From Petunia secreta (lineage: Eukaryota > Streptophyta > Magnoliopsida > Solanales > Solanaceae), in the NCBI GenBank assembly GCA_029990175.1, contig JARKIP010000028.1:8992501-9056500 (forward strand): a stretch of 64,000 bases of DNA, given 5' to 3'. Below, one piece after another: positions 34,601 to 46,265 of this stretch. The number at the start of each line of letters is the position of its first letter. The first letter of the stretch is position 1. Below the pieces are notes generated by a model. The model was given only the letters and a program-made list of their open reading frames with translations, ran no database searches and was not told the origin of the DNA. The translations under genes and the position numbers were made by a program.

Positions 34601-36588
34601 TCCAGAGCATTCAAGTACAAATTTATCCACGAGATCTTTACTGCTCTTGGATTTATATCAAGCCCATATACCTGTAAAATGACATTGAAGAAGAGTGATT
34701 TGTAAGCAAATATGCAGCAACGGCATCATTCCCTATAGTTCAGAATTGCAGGAGGAATTCTAAAATACAGTTGATAAGCACAACCTTTGATGGTAACCAT
34801 TTATCAGCAATGGCAATGGATATCCATCCATTTCCACATCCCAGCTCTGCAACTGTCTTGTCCTTGAAGATGGAATCGGGGTGTCTATTTAGTCCCTCGT
34901 AAAAGGTGAAGGACCAATCCTCTGGGATAAAGATACTGGGGATGACAATCATTGTCAGTTTCTTTCGCATCTGGAAACCTGCAAAAAGTAAACAGAGGGG
35001 TCTACTAAGAGAAGCAGTCTTGCAGCAACACTGGATTTCCTTTTCATTTTAGGGGTGGTATCTCTGAACGAGTTAAGAAAACAAATAAGAAAGCTATGCG
35101 GAAAGTTAAGAACATAAGTAAGACTTCAACGACATCACTACCGTAATGCCTTAAAAACTGCATCATGAACCCGCAATAAGCTTGCATTTGACCATTGAAG
35201 AGAACACATTCGTTAACCTAATAGCAGGTGTGTAAGAATTTCTGTGCAGCTTAAAAGTTTCAGGGGAGAAATGAAATACATTTATTTGAGCTCTCGAGAT
35301 AGAGAATTAGGTAATGTTGCAGGCTGATGTTAAACTTGTATTATTTTCTTAAGTTCCCGACATGATAGGCTGTATTACAATCTACGAGATTAGAAGACAT
35401 AGTATCTCCATCTGCACCAAAACAAAGATATTTGACTTGCTATAGAGCGAGTAGAAGTATCCTATTTTAACATCAGGATTGATCAAAGATCACTGTGTGC
35501 TTTGAGTAAGCATTAGGAGTATGATATACACAGAACGAAAGAAAAATAGATAAACTCCAAGGCTTTTTCTCATTCCATTTCACCTCTCGCCTCTTAACTC
35601 TTATTCCTTAAAACAACAACTACTATGACTCATTCCAAAGCTAGTCGAGGTCGTCTATATGGATATCTATTTCGCTCCATTGAACAGCTCTTATTCCTTA
35701 AAGAACAAAAGAAAACTTGCTAAGCCTAAACCTCACCTTTTTTTTAAAGGAACTATAGTTCATTCCCAAAAAAAGTACACCATGATAATCATGAATAGTT
35801 CTATTCACCAATAAAATAAAGAATTTTAATGATGTGAGAAAAAAAAAAACTACTGTACTATATAATATTCCCTCCTTCCCTAAAAGAAAAACAGGACTTT
35901 GAGTACAAACGTCAACTCATCTAGTTTTTGGTTTGATATGGACATTAATTTCAATTTCTTATATAACCGTAATATCCAAGCTAGCTTGCGTGCACCTCAA
36001 CTAAATCCACGAGAGCACAGCGTACCGAGAAACTCTGTCCAACATTTCTTACAACAACATACCTAGTGTAATACCACAAGTGAGGTCTGGGACTGGGAGG
36101 GTGAGATGTACGAAGAACTTACCCCACAAAAGGTGGAGAGTCTGTTTCTGGTAGACCCTCGGCGTCAAACATTTCTTAATATTATCTAAAATGTACACAA
36201 CTAATATGATCAAAATGTACATAAAAATGCAATAGACATCAAGTGTTCACAACTGTACACGTCCACGCATAATATAAAAAAATTATAGAAATGTGAGTGC
36301 AAAAAAAATAGGTACATAATTTGATAATTATAAAAGAGATAAACCTTCATATTGCTCAAGGAAAATATCCTGAATTTGGAAATGATATTTTTGGAGGCAT
36401 TGATCAGAGGCTTCTTTAGTATTAAAATGTTTGTGAAGAAGAGTAAGGAAGATCCGAGCTTGTTTACGGGTAACCGGATCCTCCAGTCGTTCAAGGAGTG
36501 ATCGGAGATTACTGTAAGCTGCATCTCCTGATTGTTCACACCGTTTTAGAAAGTCTTCCGTTGATGTACACAATCCATTTACTGCCAT
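28700..36588 (-). CDS. MMT: methionine S-methyltransferase, 12 exons
   Basis: Manual model (minus): 36588-36345, 34978-34785, 34671-34465, 34306-34211, 34114-33926, 33855-33667, 33571-33335, 32452-32318, 31433-31113, 30987-30808, 30361-29402, 28996-28700. All introns are GT/AG; 3249 bases give 1082 aa with no stop. The enzyme transfers a methyl group from S-adenosylmethionine to methionine, making S-methylmethionine, a plant-specific cytosolic step of sulfur transport and the SMM cycle. The N-terminal SAM-binding domain has ELGCGNG at about 126-132 and VYGLDINPRAVKISWINLYL just after; FNMGGRPGQGVCKRLF follows. From about residue 498 the chain resembles class I/II aminotransferases (YLSGPTVNPTGQLYSNEEI, VIIDTSFSGIEF, SLLGGLFLKMLTAGVTFGF), as known for this family, where that half is thought to be non-catalytic or regulatory. 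Length is typical (about 1,070-1,090 aa). The start MAVNGLCTSTEDFLKRC is preceded by a CA-rich leader. Intron 1 holds two SINEs. Confidence 0.95.
32518..32551. repeat. poly-C / (CA)n tract in MMT intron 7
   Basis: A run of about 19 C followed by about seven CA units, between exons 7 and 8 of MMT. Homopolymers of this length are error-prone in assemblies. Confidence 0.95.
35613..35687. mobile_element. short SINE fragment in MMT intron 1
   Basis: A 75-bp body containing ACAACAACTACTATGACTC, then CTAGTCGAGGTCGTCTATAT, resembles a widespread plant SINE tail family (motif like AGTTGAGGTCGGCTATATGA; recalled, not searched). It is bounded by a 15-bp direct repeat, CTCTTATTCCTTAAA, at 35598-35612 and 35688-35702 (the last base is uncertain by one). 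This target duplication supports retroposition. The element is 5'-truncated or very short. Confidence 0.65.
36052..36167 (-). mobile_element. TS-like SINE in MMT intron 1
   Basis: About 116 bp. On the minus strand it ends in the TTGTTGT tail characteristic of the tobacco TS SINE, and the plus strand shows CATACCTAGTGTAATACCAC, AAGTGAGGTCTGGGACTGGG and GGTAGACCCTCGG, which match that family as I know it. An 11-bp target duplication, AACATTTCTTA, is at 36041-36051 and 36168-36178. The orientation is the same as the host gene. It is shorter than full-length TS copies, so probably 5'-truncated. Confidence 0.8.
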
Positions 36589-36670
36589 TTTTTTTGTGTG
36601 TGTGTTGGGAGATGTGAAAAGTGTGTGTCTGTGTGTTGAAGATGCTGGGAGGAAGTTAGCTGAAACTTCC

Positions 36671-36681
36671 CGTATATATTG
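36671..36681 (-). promoter_or_regulatory. TATA-like box of the MMT gene
   Basis: On the minus strand the sequence reads CCAATATATACGG about 85-90 bases before the MMT ATG. The intervening leader contains a CA repeat (about 36595-36606). Confidence 0.5.
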
Positions 36682-36699
36682 GAGTGACTTATGGAATAA

Positions 36700-38770
36700 A
36701 CCTTTTACTCTGTATTATTGTAAATTATTTCTCCTTTTCTTTTCATAGAAATTAAATTAGAAAACGTAAAAAAAAAAAAAATCTTAATAGTACTACATGA
36801 TTATTATATTCTCATGGACGAAGCTAGAGAAAAAGATATACTACCTATTTGGATGTACCCAATATCTTTTATATAGATATATGTTTTTGAACTCGGTGAT
36901 GTATGCAAACATTTTTATAATTGGTATTACACTTAAAGAAACTCTTTGATAATTTTTTTTAACCAGCGTCATTTTCTTTATTGGATGCTAATTACTACTA
37001 AATATTATGATTTTTTATAAATTTACATATATGTACATTATAAATTTTTTGTGACACCTAGGCGTAAAGGTGCCTACAACCTACGAATAATTTTTTTAAT
37101 ATAAAAACTACTAAATATATTATTGTTGTATATATAATATCAATTGCGAATTCAATACTTAAAATGAGCTCTAAATTATATCTCAAGTTCAAGACTCATA
37201 AACTTTTAAATTTCATTATGCCTGTGTTCATGGTCTCTGGGTTGGTGTGCAACAAGGGATGAATTATCTGAATTTCACTTCCCAATATGGAAAATCCTTA
37301 AACTATATATTATAAAATATCTATCACTTGTCGTTTCCAACTACCCCCAGGGCATCATCCTGTGAATCTTGAGTACTCATATGATTTATTTATGATTTTC
37401 CAGAAAATGACGCTGAGGGACTTTTTAATTTTGACCATATCTTTTAGGGGCAATGATCTTGACCATTGATAGGAAACCATTGATGACGCAAGCGATTGGT
37501 TAATAATCATAATTCAGTTCTTAATCAAATACTTATAGAAATTAAATTGGGTTTTGTATTTCTTTTACACCACCAGTCCTTATTCAACTCGGGTACAACA
37601 CTACCACAAATTAGTATGTAAGGCTTCCTATCATGCTTTCAACCTGAATTATTCTTAGCAAATAATTATAGTTCTACAATAGCAAATCCAAACTAGTAAT
37701 GTACTTACGTAGATATCTTATGGAAATAGTAGATGTCAATTGTCTATGAATCTAAAATGTACTATCTTTTCCTCTATTGCTAATTGGTGCTATGGCTTTG
37801 ATAGTAACCTCTTCAATAACCTTTTTCCAATAAGGGGAAGACTGGAGAAAATTTCTCTTTAGAGTTATCGATAATTTTCATGAAACTCTTTCCTTTTCAT
37901 AAAAATAACTTCTTACTCGTATGAAGCAAAAGGAGGGAAAGATAGGAGATTTTATTGACTTGTCTTCTTCCGGACGAGAACTGTTTTTAATGTTAGGGAA
38001 GAAACAGCGCAAGGTGCTCTTAAAATGGTGTGATATTGTCCGTTTTGGACTAAGCCTGCACGGTTTTTCTAAAAGGCCTCACACTATTAAGAAATTCCTA
38101 CACCTTAAAGTAGGTTATTTTCCTTGCCAACTTCCAACGTGGGACTTGGTTCGCACACCTAAACATTTAAGGGCTTAACTAAGCTGAAATAGCAAAATAT
38201 TTTATTATTTCAATGTAGAATTATTGAGACACCATCATCAAGAAGGCTCTTATGACTTTGTCACCTACTCACAAGTTGCATAAATTGTATTATGCAATAG
38301 CATAAGCATGCTGAACATCACTACTAATAATGATGTTTCAAGAAGAAAAGATAGATAGACCCTCAAAGATCTAATAAGAAAACAAATGTCGCCGTTCTTC
38401 TTCTGTTAGAAACCAATATTTCTAAAAAAGAAATATAATTTATTCACCTGACGAATCTAATTATTTCTAATGCCACTTCAAAGCGAGAAAGAGAAGTCGT
38501 GTAGAATAAAAAAGTACATAAGTGGGGTATATTATAAATTATGGAAAATTCAGAAGGATGACATGATTTTGCAAATTAGTGCTTAAAATATGAATTTGTC
38601 ATTCGTTCATACCCCAACAGTATTTACTTTTGATGTTTCCCTTGCTTCTTTTAGACCTTCTTTTGGTTGTATTTTCAACTTTTCCTAGTTTTAGGACCAC
38701 AAATAAAGGACCCCCACTAGGTACCTATGTCAATAATCAACCACCTCAAAAACAAAAATTGATTAAAAAA
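36700..38770. other. AT-rich intergenic region
   Basis: About 2 kb between the MMT promoter and the fold-back element. The only frame of note is at 37921-38178 (85 aa, plus), rich in Lys and Leu (FIDLSSSGRELFLMLGKKQR). I do not recognise it. A short start-to-stop frame without neighbours or a family match may be chance, so it is not called as a gene. The rest is non-coding. Confidence 0.4.
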
Positions 38771-39170
38771 GGGACACTTACAAAAATACCCACAAAAGCA
38801 AAAATAATTACAACCACTACCCACTACTTTCAAATATTACTCAACCTACCCACTAAACTATTTACTCATTCTACCCATCCAGACTTGTATACCATAGTTT
38901 ATGCAGTATACCATAAAGGTATACATATATAACTTATAAGGTATAACAAAGGTATACAGTAATAAATGGTCCTCCAGACTTTTATATCATAATTTATGCA
39001 GTATACCTTAAAGGTATACACCTATAAGGTATAACAAAAGTATACAATAATAAATGGGTAGGTTGGGTAAATACTTTTAGTTTTATGGGTAGTGTAATTT
39101 TTAATAGGTATGACTTGTAAATACTTTAAATTTCATGGGTATAGAGTGTAAAAATCCCATTAAAAAATTA
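38770..39170. mobile_element. fold-back / MITE-like element with a repeated GTATAC core
   Basis: Outer arms are inverted repeats of each other: the left arm contains ACAAAAATACCCAC, ACTACCCACTAC and CAACCTACCCA; the right arm contains TGGGTAGGTTGGGTAAATAC, TATGGGTAGTG and CATGGGTATAG. Between them are two direct copies of an 85-90-bp unit (about 38878-38968 and 38973-39057) with TTTATGCAGTATACC, AAAGGTATAC and ATAACAAAGGTATAC. No coding capacity. The family is unknown; exact termini and target duplication are unresolved. Confidence 0.6.
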
Positions 39171-39391
39171 CTCCTACAATTGATTAAGAGCCCCACAAGG
39201 ACTCACAGATATGGACAGAGTATTATTATTAGACCGATCTGCTAAATAGAGGAAAAGGCAAATTAATTAGGGAGAGATTTAACCTAATTCATATAAAATG
39301 TAGCTGAATTTCACCAGTAAATCCTACAAGTCAACATATTAAGATATTGAAACAACATATACAATACACCATTGGTTTTTGTAATGTCTAC

Positions 39392-39410
39392 TTTTTTTTT
39401 TTTTTTTTTG
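39392..39410. repeat. poly-T tract
   Basis: A run of about 18 T just beyond the 3' end of the TNL gene. On the gene's strand this is a poly-A run about 50-65 bases after the stop codon. Confidence 0.9.
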
Positions 39411-39457
39411 GGTACATCATATCAAATGTATTACAGCATAACCAATTATCCAGTATA

Positions 39458-42400
39458 TCACCTCCCTATTTTGAACTGTTTACCACGCTGTGATACATCT
39501 CCAGGCACGTTATCATAAGAAAACATGGGAACTTGGCTTGCAACTTTGCAGTTTGATGGGTCAGGGTCACTAAGCTCTGGCTCGTCACTGACAAGGTCGA
39601 TGCCAAGTTCCTTTACCTTCAGGCTATTCAAACGCACCACAATAGAAATGTTATCTCCATCTTGTAGCAGATCCCCGAATTTCCAGTGACTTAACCATGT
39701 TATTTCTTCATTACCTTCTGGCACGCCGAAAACTCTTGGATTGTGGATCCACTTCAAATCTTTTGTCCTATTGTGTACAATATTCTGGTTTTTGCGCCAG
39801 TAGGCTCTTGAAAACTCATTCTCTTGACTTTGAGAACTTGTATACACAATGGCTATGGATAGGCCTTGGATATTGTTGAGAGGTTGAGATATGGTAAAAC
39901 TTGCTGCATTCATATTTTGTAACTTGGTGAACCAGCTAGGTACCTTGTTTCCAGGAAGAAATGTACTAAAGACTCCATGCTCGTATAAACCCTGTCGCAG
40001 TCACATAATCAACAGTTAATGATCAAACTGTAAACCTAAATGGAGAGTCATAGGGAGAGTGACTGAGAGAAAAGAACCTGCGGTGGAAGCATTTTCTTCT
40101 TGTAACTCGAAAAATGATCCATTTTCACCATAGCGTTTTCCATACTTTCCAGATTCAAACCAAAATGTTTAAGCATCTGGGGGTCAGCATTTTCTAGAGA
40201 TTCTAACTTAAAGTTCCCCTGCATCATGACAAGACTGTCACAATTGTAATCGTGACCCAGGGTTGGATATTTCGATAGCAGTGATTGGTATGTCATGATC
40301 TCCAAGGATGAGCAACTATCTATGGACAATTCTGAAATGCTACTTGGCATCTCAATAAGTGATTTGAGCTTCTTACAGGACTTGACACTGAGGCTTTGGA
40401 GCTGCGGGAGACTCTTGACCCACTCTGGGAGGCAACTAATTGAATTCTCACTTATATCCAATTCTAGGAGCAGTGGAAGATTACTAAACTTCTGGGGAAA
40501 AGATTCATCAGAGAGCCTGCAACTCACAAGACTCAAGCTCATTAACGAGCTTGGTAGAAAGGCCAACGACATTTCAGGAGAGTTTCTTGGCTTTGATATC
40601 CAAGATGAAAATAGTGCCAGTAAAGATTTCCACTCATTGGTGGTACAGAGTACTTCGTTTAGACCAATTCCATCAGCTCTTAGAACTTTCAGAGAATCTA
40701 TCATCCTAAGCTCCATTGGCAACCATTCCAGGCTTGAGCAGAAAGATATATCAAGAGTCTTAAGACTTCTAAGTTTACCAATATTCCTTGGCAGCTTTCT
40801 GATGTTCTTGCAGTGTTTCAAATTCAGTAGGGTGATCTCTTGGAGGCAACCGACAGATTCGTCAATATCAACTAGTTTAACACAATCTTTAAGAATCAAT
40901 TTCTGAAGCCGGGGCATTCCAGCAAAGTTAGGTGTTCGGGTAAGTTCGCAAGAATGACTAAGGTTGAGAATCCTGAGAAATCTCAAAAACTGATTGAAGA
41001 AAAGCATTGAATTAATTTGTTTTTCTGAATCTACAATCTTGATTAAGCAAATAAAGCTACTGAAAGAGAAAAATGAAAAGAAAAGATGATTTATACCTCA
41101 GTTCCATTCCAAGTATGTTGTAAACTGCTGAATCGCATGTCAATAGAAACTAGGCCTTCACAGGAAAGATCACGAGGTATGGATTTTAAAGGGCATTTAC
41201 GCCAAGACAGCCATTTTAATCTCTTAGGAAATTCTTTGTAGCATCCGATGAGGTTCACATCATTTAGCTTGAGTACTCTTAGGTTTTGCATTATCGTAAA
41301 CGCATCAGTTCCTATGCTGTACTTTGAGTGTCTTGATGAACCCTCAATTGAATCCGATGAATAAAAGCTAGAAGAAGATTGGTGCACTGAAACATTATGA
41401 TCTGCATCTACATGATCTTTGAGGAAGCACCTTTCCGAGGTATTTGCAGTGAAAAATCTTTTGGCTGATTTATTTTCCATCAGCATGGGCATGTCAAGGT
41501 TGATCCCTTCAATCCTTTGAGTGCCCTAACAGGAATTTTGGAAAGGAAAAAATGAATACTGAGGTATAGCACAACAAAGAAGGAACATGAAGGACAGACA
41601 TGTAATAAGTGTGTGCCTTACAGTCTTATCCTTCAACACTCTAAAAGAATCCTTGTTATTCCAAAGTCGACTACGACTTCCAGGATCCTGTGATTCCCTA
41701 CGAACGATGTCTCTCCCCAGGTCTCGAAGCAACTGATGCATCTCCAACTTATTTAAGTCATCGATTGTCAAAAGACTTCTATCGATGAGGTTTTCCATCC
41801 CAATTATTGTGTGAAAACCACATCCATCCAGTATTCTGACAGAATCATCTTTATCCATCCCAAGAAAGAAAAGAGCTATATGAAGGAATATGTCTTTGTC
41901 ATGTTCATCTTCTAGAGAGTCAAAACTCAGTTTAAGCTTTTCAATGACATGACCATCAGGGATTGTTTCCAGCTTTTCTAGTGCACTTCCCCATATTTCT
42001 GGTCTTCTACCTGACAGAGCTGAACCTAAAACACGAAGAGCCAAAGGAAGGCCTGCACATTGAAGAACCACCCTTTTTGAGAGCTCAAGATAAGCTTCCA
42101 ATGGATGGTCTTCTCCGAAGGCATGCCAGCTAAAAAGCTTTAGGGAATCAAATTTATTCAAGGCTTCAATTTTAAGTACCCTCTGAGGTACAGAAGGCTT
42201 TAGCAATGACTCATGTCTTGTTGTTACAATGATTTTGCTAGCAGGATCAAACGAATCTCTCATTCCTAAAAGTGTATCTATCTGCTCAACGTCATCAACG
42301 TCATCAAGAACAAGAAGAATTCGTTTACAGCGCAGAGCATCTTCAATCATCATAATTCCTTCAAAAACATTGGATATACTCTCCTTTTTTCCAGCAATAT

Positions 42401-44739
42401 CGTATAGAACTTGCTTCTGCAAACGAACTAACCCATTACATTGTTTTGCTGTTTCACTGATATTTGCAAGAAAGCTGCTTCCTTCGAATGATCTTGCACT
42501 TGAGTTATAAGCATATTTGGCAAGGGTTGTCTTCCCAATTCCACCAATCCCACAAATAAAATAAAAGCCAACATCAGTTGATATATCTTGTAGCCACAAA
42601 ATAATATCTTCAGCCCGATAATTAATCTCAATGAGGTAAGGAGCATTGTTTAAGGCTCTGGGACGTAGCTTGTTTACAACCACTTCAACAATATTCTTGA
42701 TGAACTTTGCCTCATGTCTAGAAGTTCAGATTAAATTTGAAGGAAATTAAATCTGGATTAAGAGCTGAAAGGTGATAAGAAACAGAAATATGATATAGAA
42801 AAGTAATCCAGAAAATTGAAAATGGCAAGTGCTCAAATATATATAATCATTCAGTATGTTCTATGTTATAATTTATGTAGTCTAGATGTATGTTATAAAT
42901 TTACACATATTATTCCATATAAATAAATTTAAAAAAAAGACTTAGACACAATATATCGTTCATTCTCAAGTTAGAGTGTATGAATCATATGCTCCAAGAT
43001 TTCCGCCCTTATAGTGAATTAGACGCAACGGAAGAGACTAGAAATACCAAATCAAAATGTTGAAAACCTATCGAACAACTTACTCAAATGTTTGGATAAA
43101 GTGGTGATTTTAATGTAGCCAACATGATGAAAGTGGAATCAATTACTTGACAGTGATGTAAATTACTGACTGGATGGTGCATCGACATGGTACAATACTG
43201 TCATAGCACCCCCTTATTGGAGTATTCCAATTACACGATCTTATGCCCAAGTAGTTGGCAAACTTGACATGTAGCTGACATTGGATAATTCATTGGCACA
43301 AATGTGAACAACTAACTTGACTAAGCAACTGACATGAACAGATTATATCTGTCCTAGAAAGTTGATGGTGCCTGAATCATGTGATAGAGGCACCGTTGAA
43401 CTTTTCTGGCAGCATGTGTGAGCAGATGAAGAGAAATTCTGAGGATAGCATTATCTTGAAAGAAGAAATCTGTACTATAGTCAACTTAACAGATTTGATG
43501 ACTGGATAGAGAATGCTAGTTAAGACAACAAATTGCCACGAGTTAGGGCTGTTCTGCACAATAATTGCTAGAGACACTTGGGCATGTACTGGATGACACT
43601 AGCCACTCCCATACAGGGAAAAATAACCTTCAGTATCTTCTGTAATTTTAAAGGCTATGGTGTGAAACAAGAGGGGAAGTCCTTCTTTCTGGATAACTTT
43701 CTCTTGCAGCCTTGATGAAACACAAGTTTTGATCACATGGTAACTAAAGCCTAGTATATGGGGCTTGACTGATATAGAACTAGTGCATTGTTGGTCAGAA
43801 ATTGAAAGGAAATCATTAGAAGAAAACGGAAAGAAAGGGCAGTGTTTGGTTAGCATAACGTAAAAGAAGGAAGGCTTTTCTGAGGAAGACGATGGTAGAA
43901 AGCACATTATATGTACAAATATCAAGCATCTTAACATTGGCATATGAAAGGCTCATAACTATATGAATACTAATTCTTTCCGGAACTTCAATTGATATGA
44001 TAGATCCATAGGCAGTGTCAAGAAAAGGCTAAACACGATTATATTTGAAAATCCAATTCATTTATAGATGGAAGGACACAACAAACAACTGATGAAATTT
44101 AGGTACTTTATATGTCCTACTTTTCTTGGTAAATTTAACTGAAATTTCTACTTTTATACAAAAGATCCACCTTGGGTGTGGCTCTTCCCATACCTTGGGT
44201 GAACACAACCTGCTTTGTGCACCGGTCTCCCCTTTTATACAAACGAAATAAAGGGAAATAATCAAATATAGTTACCCATCAGCTTGATTTTGCAAGACCA
44301 TCCCTCCTAAATCTGCTACTTCTTTGAGAGCTTTGTTCCATTGCTCCACACTTTCACCATTTACCATCCTGCTTATATTTCCTTTTTGCTTCCTAACATC
44401 AGAAGGATCCACATCAAAGAAGACAGGCAAAACTATGTGACCACAATTCCTCTTTTGCTCCAAAATCATAACAAGATCATCAAGACACCTTTCAGATGAT
44501 GCATAGTTTTGGGACAATACAATCACTGACATCCTCGATTTCTCTATTGTTCTCTTCTTCAAATTTGATTTCAAGTCCCCCCTTTTATCTTTGTCACCAC
44601 CATCATCATCATATTTGAATGCATGAAATCCAGCTTGAACCAAACTTGTATGGAGATGATCAGTGAAAGTCTTGGCTGTGTCTTGAGGTTTGAAACTCAA
44701 GAAAACATGATAAAGCTTCGAGGGTACATCCATAGCCAA
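39458..44739 (-). CDS. TIR-NBS-LRR (TNL) disease-resistance-type receptor, 5 exons
   Basis: Manual model (minus): 44739-44276, 42717-41622, 41525-41097, 40989-40078, 39991-39458; GT/AG introns, 3435 bases, 1144 aa, no stop. Intracellular immune receptor architecture in the usual exon pattern. The TIR at about 8-150 begins YHVFLSFKPQDTAKTFTDHL, where relatives usually have a D-V-F-L-S-F-R-G-E-D-T pattern; at the TIR NADase site SSERCLDDLVMIL has Asp88 where a Glu is normal. NBS: P-loop GIGGIGKTT (211-219), KRILLVLDDVDD, KIIVTTRHESLL, CAGLPLALRVLGSAL, then FLHIALFF and MHQLLRDLGRDIVR (481-), where an MHD motif is usual. Exons 3-4 carry LRRs (LRILNLSHSCELTRTPNF, LKTLDISFCSSLEWLP). Exon 5 is a post-LRR domain starting GLYEHGVFSTFLPGNKVPSW. 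Gene structure is intact; signalling competence is uncertain. Intron 1 (about 1.56 kb) shows no gene. The ligand is unknown. Confidence 0.93.
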
Positions 44740-44890
44740 TTCAATAAAGCTCTAGCTAGCTAGATAATACAGAATAAAGGGTGCCAAGAATTTGAATGGA
44801 TCACCGAGTATTGATTCCAAATAGATAAATGGAGACTTTGGATCCTAATTGGATGACCCCAGTACTGATTAAGGTATAATAATTCACTAG

Positions 44891-45420
44891 GAAGTTGACT
44901 TTAAGTCTTTAACTACTTTTGCTGCATATATGACATAAAGTATACTTCCTTTAGTTCTAAAATGTATCATGAGATATGAAGTATGAACTAGAAGAGTCGA
45001 CACATTTGCCTATTTGAAAATTATCTATAAATCGTATTTTTTAAATTGTCGAATTGAAAATCTGAAAATCTTATAGTACTAGTTAAAAGTTAGGCGTATT
45101 CTTCCATTATTGCAGTAGTAACATTGAATGATGAGTACGTATTCAGTGCTCCGATAAAAGGAACGTATTGATATATAGTAGTACTGCCCCTAGAGAGAAT
45201 TATCTCAAATTATACACATCAAACACCACACTTTGTGTATTAGGAGGGAAAGAGTATATAATATAGTTTAAGAAGAGCTTATATAATGATAATAATGGAG
45301 TAATAAATAAAAAATTACACTGCCATGTCACCTACAGTTAAATATAATTAGTTGGATTATAATCACATGCAAAATGAGACACGCCATACAACAAATTTAA
45401 ATACAATAACTAGTTGTTAG
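44891..45420. repeat. duplicated intergenic block, copy A (upstream of the TNL)
   Basis: Starts GAAGTTGACTTTAA and contains TTTAGTTCTAA, ACTAGTTAAAAGTTAGGCGT, GTGCTCCGATAAAAGGAA and ATATATAGTAGTACTGCCCC, then CACACTTTGTGTA. The same words recur in the same order at 45648-46260. Copy A lies upstream of the TNL start and may include its distal promoter. Confidence 0.8.
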
Positions 45421-45459
45421 TATACAAGGAAGCTACTTCATGCATCTTCTTATATATAC

Positions 45460-45672
45460 AGAATTTTCTCTGGTTTGGACCGTTTGGTGCTCTTGCATGT
45501 GAAGGGATGGTTCTCAAGCGGTAGCTTTGATCACTCAATCTCTGTATACACATTTGCAAAGCTAGTAAAGGAAAGATTGTTGGATCAGAAATCAGAATTG
45601 CAAAAGGCAGTCAAGAAATCAAGGATTTCAGTAATGGTTTTCTCAGAAGTTGACTTTAATTACTTTTGGTAG
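45460..45672 (+). pseudogene. TIR-domain fragment
   Basis: A plus-strand frame ending TAG reads YTFAKLVKERLLDQ, then KSELQKAVKKSRISVMVFSE. The block ELxKAxxxSRISVxVFS is the middle of a plant TIR domain (helix before, and strand of, the second conserved motif). The N-terminal strand, the catalytic Cys-Leu-x-Glu-Leu region and any NBS are missing; the frame ends at the edge of the duplicated block (EVDFNYFW). Opposite in orientation to the neighbouring TNL gene. Taken as a relic of a second TNL. Confidence 0.6.
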
Positions 45673-46260
45673 ATATATAATTTATACTCCATTAGTTATA
45701 GCACGCCTTTAATAAAATATTTTTAGTTCTAACCTATTTTCTTGACCCTGCATAAACGCCATATGCTTTGTACATAATATAAACTAGAAGAGTCTGACAC
45801 ATCTACTTCCTCTTCCTTAATTTCTTTGAAGTCAATTGCTATTTGACTATTACATCTATATATCGGTAAATTTAATTGGTATATTTAAAAATCTTTGAAA
45901 ACTTTACTAGTTAAAATTTGGCGTATTCCTCCATATTACAATATTAATACTGAACGATGAGCATGTATCGTGTTACTCGTGGGTGCTCCGATAAACGGAA
46001 TAAGGAATGTAAGTGGTGATATATAGTAGTACTGCCCCTAGTGAGAATTATCTCAAATTGAACATCAAACACCAGACTTTGTATAATGACAGATTTTAAA
46101 AAAAAAATGTACGTTATAAGGTCAATTAAAATTAAATATAATTAGAAGTATTGTTATGGGATCATACAAGTAGATTGTTGTTTATGCTGTAAGTGAGATT
46201 ATAATAACATGCAAAGTAAGACAGGTGACGCTACAACAAATTTAAATATTATACAACAGG
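45648..46260. repeat. duplicated intergenic block, copy B
   Basis: Diverged direct copy of 44891-45420, starting inside the TIR fragment (GAAGTTGACTTTAA) and containing AACTAGAAGAGTC, ACTAGTTAAAATTTGGCGTA, GTGCTCCGATAAACGGAA and ATATATAGTAGTACTGCCCC. It ends next to the LTR at 46266. Confidence 0.8.
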
Positions 46261-46265
46261 GAATA

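Noticed and set aside
37921..38178. 85-codon frame as a small gene
   Set aside because: No family resemblance, no promoter or splice context and no neighbours in AT-rich DNA. Mentioned as unassigned rather than called.
43377..44265. Minus-strand frames in TNL intron 1 as extra exons
   Set aside because: The exon 1 to exon 2 splice closes the frame exactly, and these frames show no TIR, NBS or LRR motifs.
45460..45672. Functional small TIR-only gene
   Set aside because: Lacks the first TIR strand and the catalytic motif, and ends at a duplication breakpoint; treated as a fragment.
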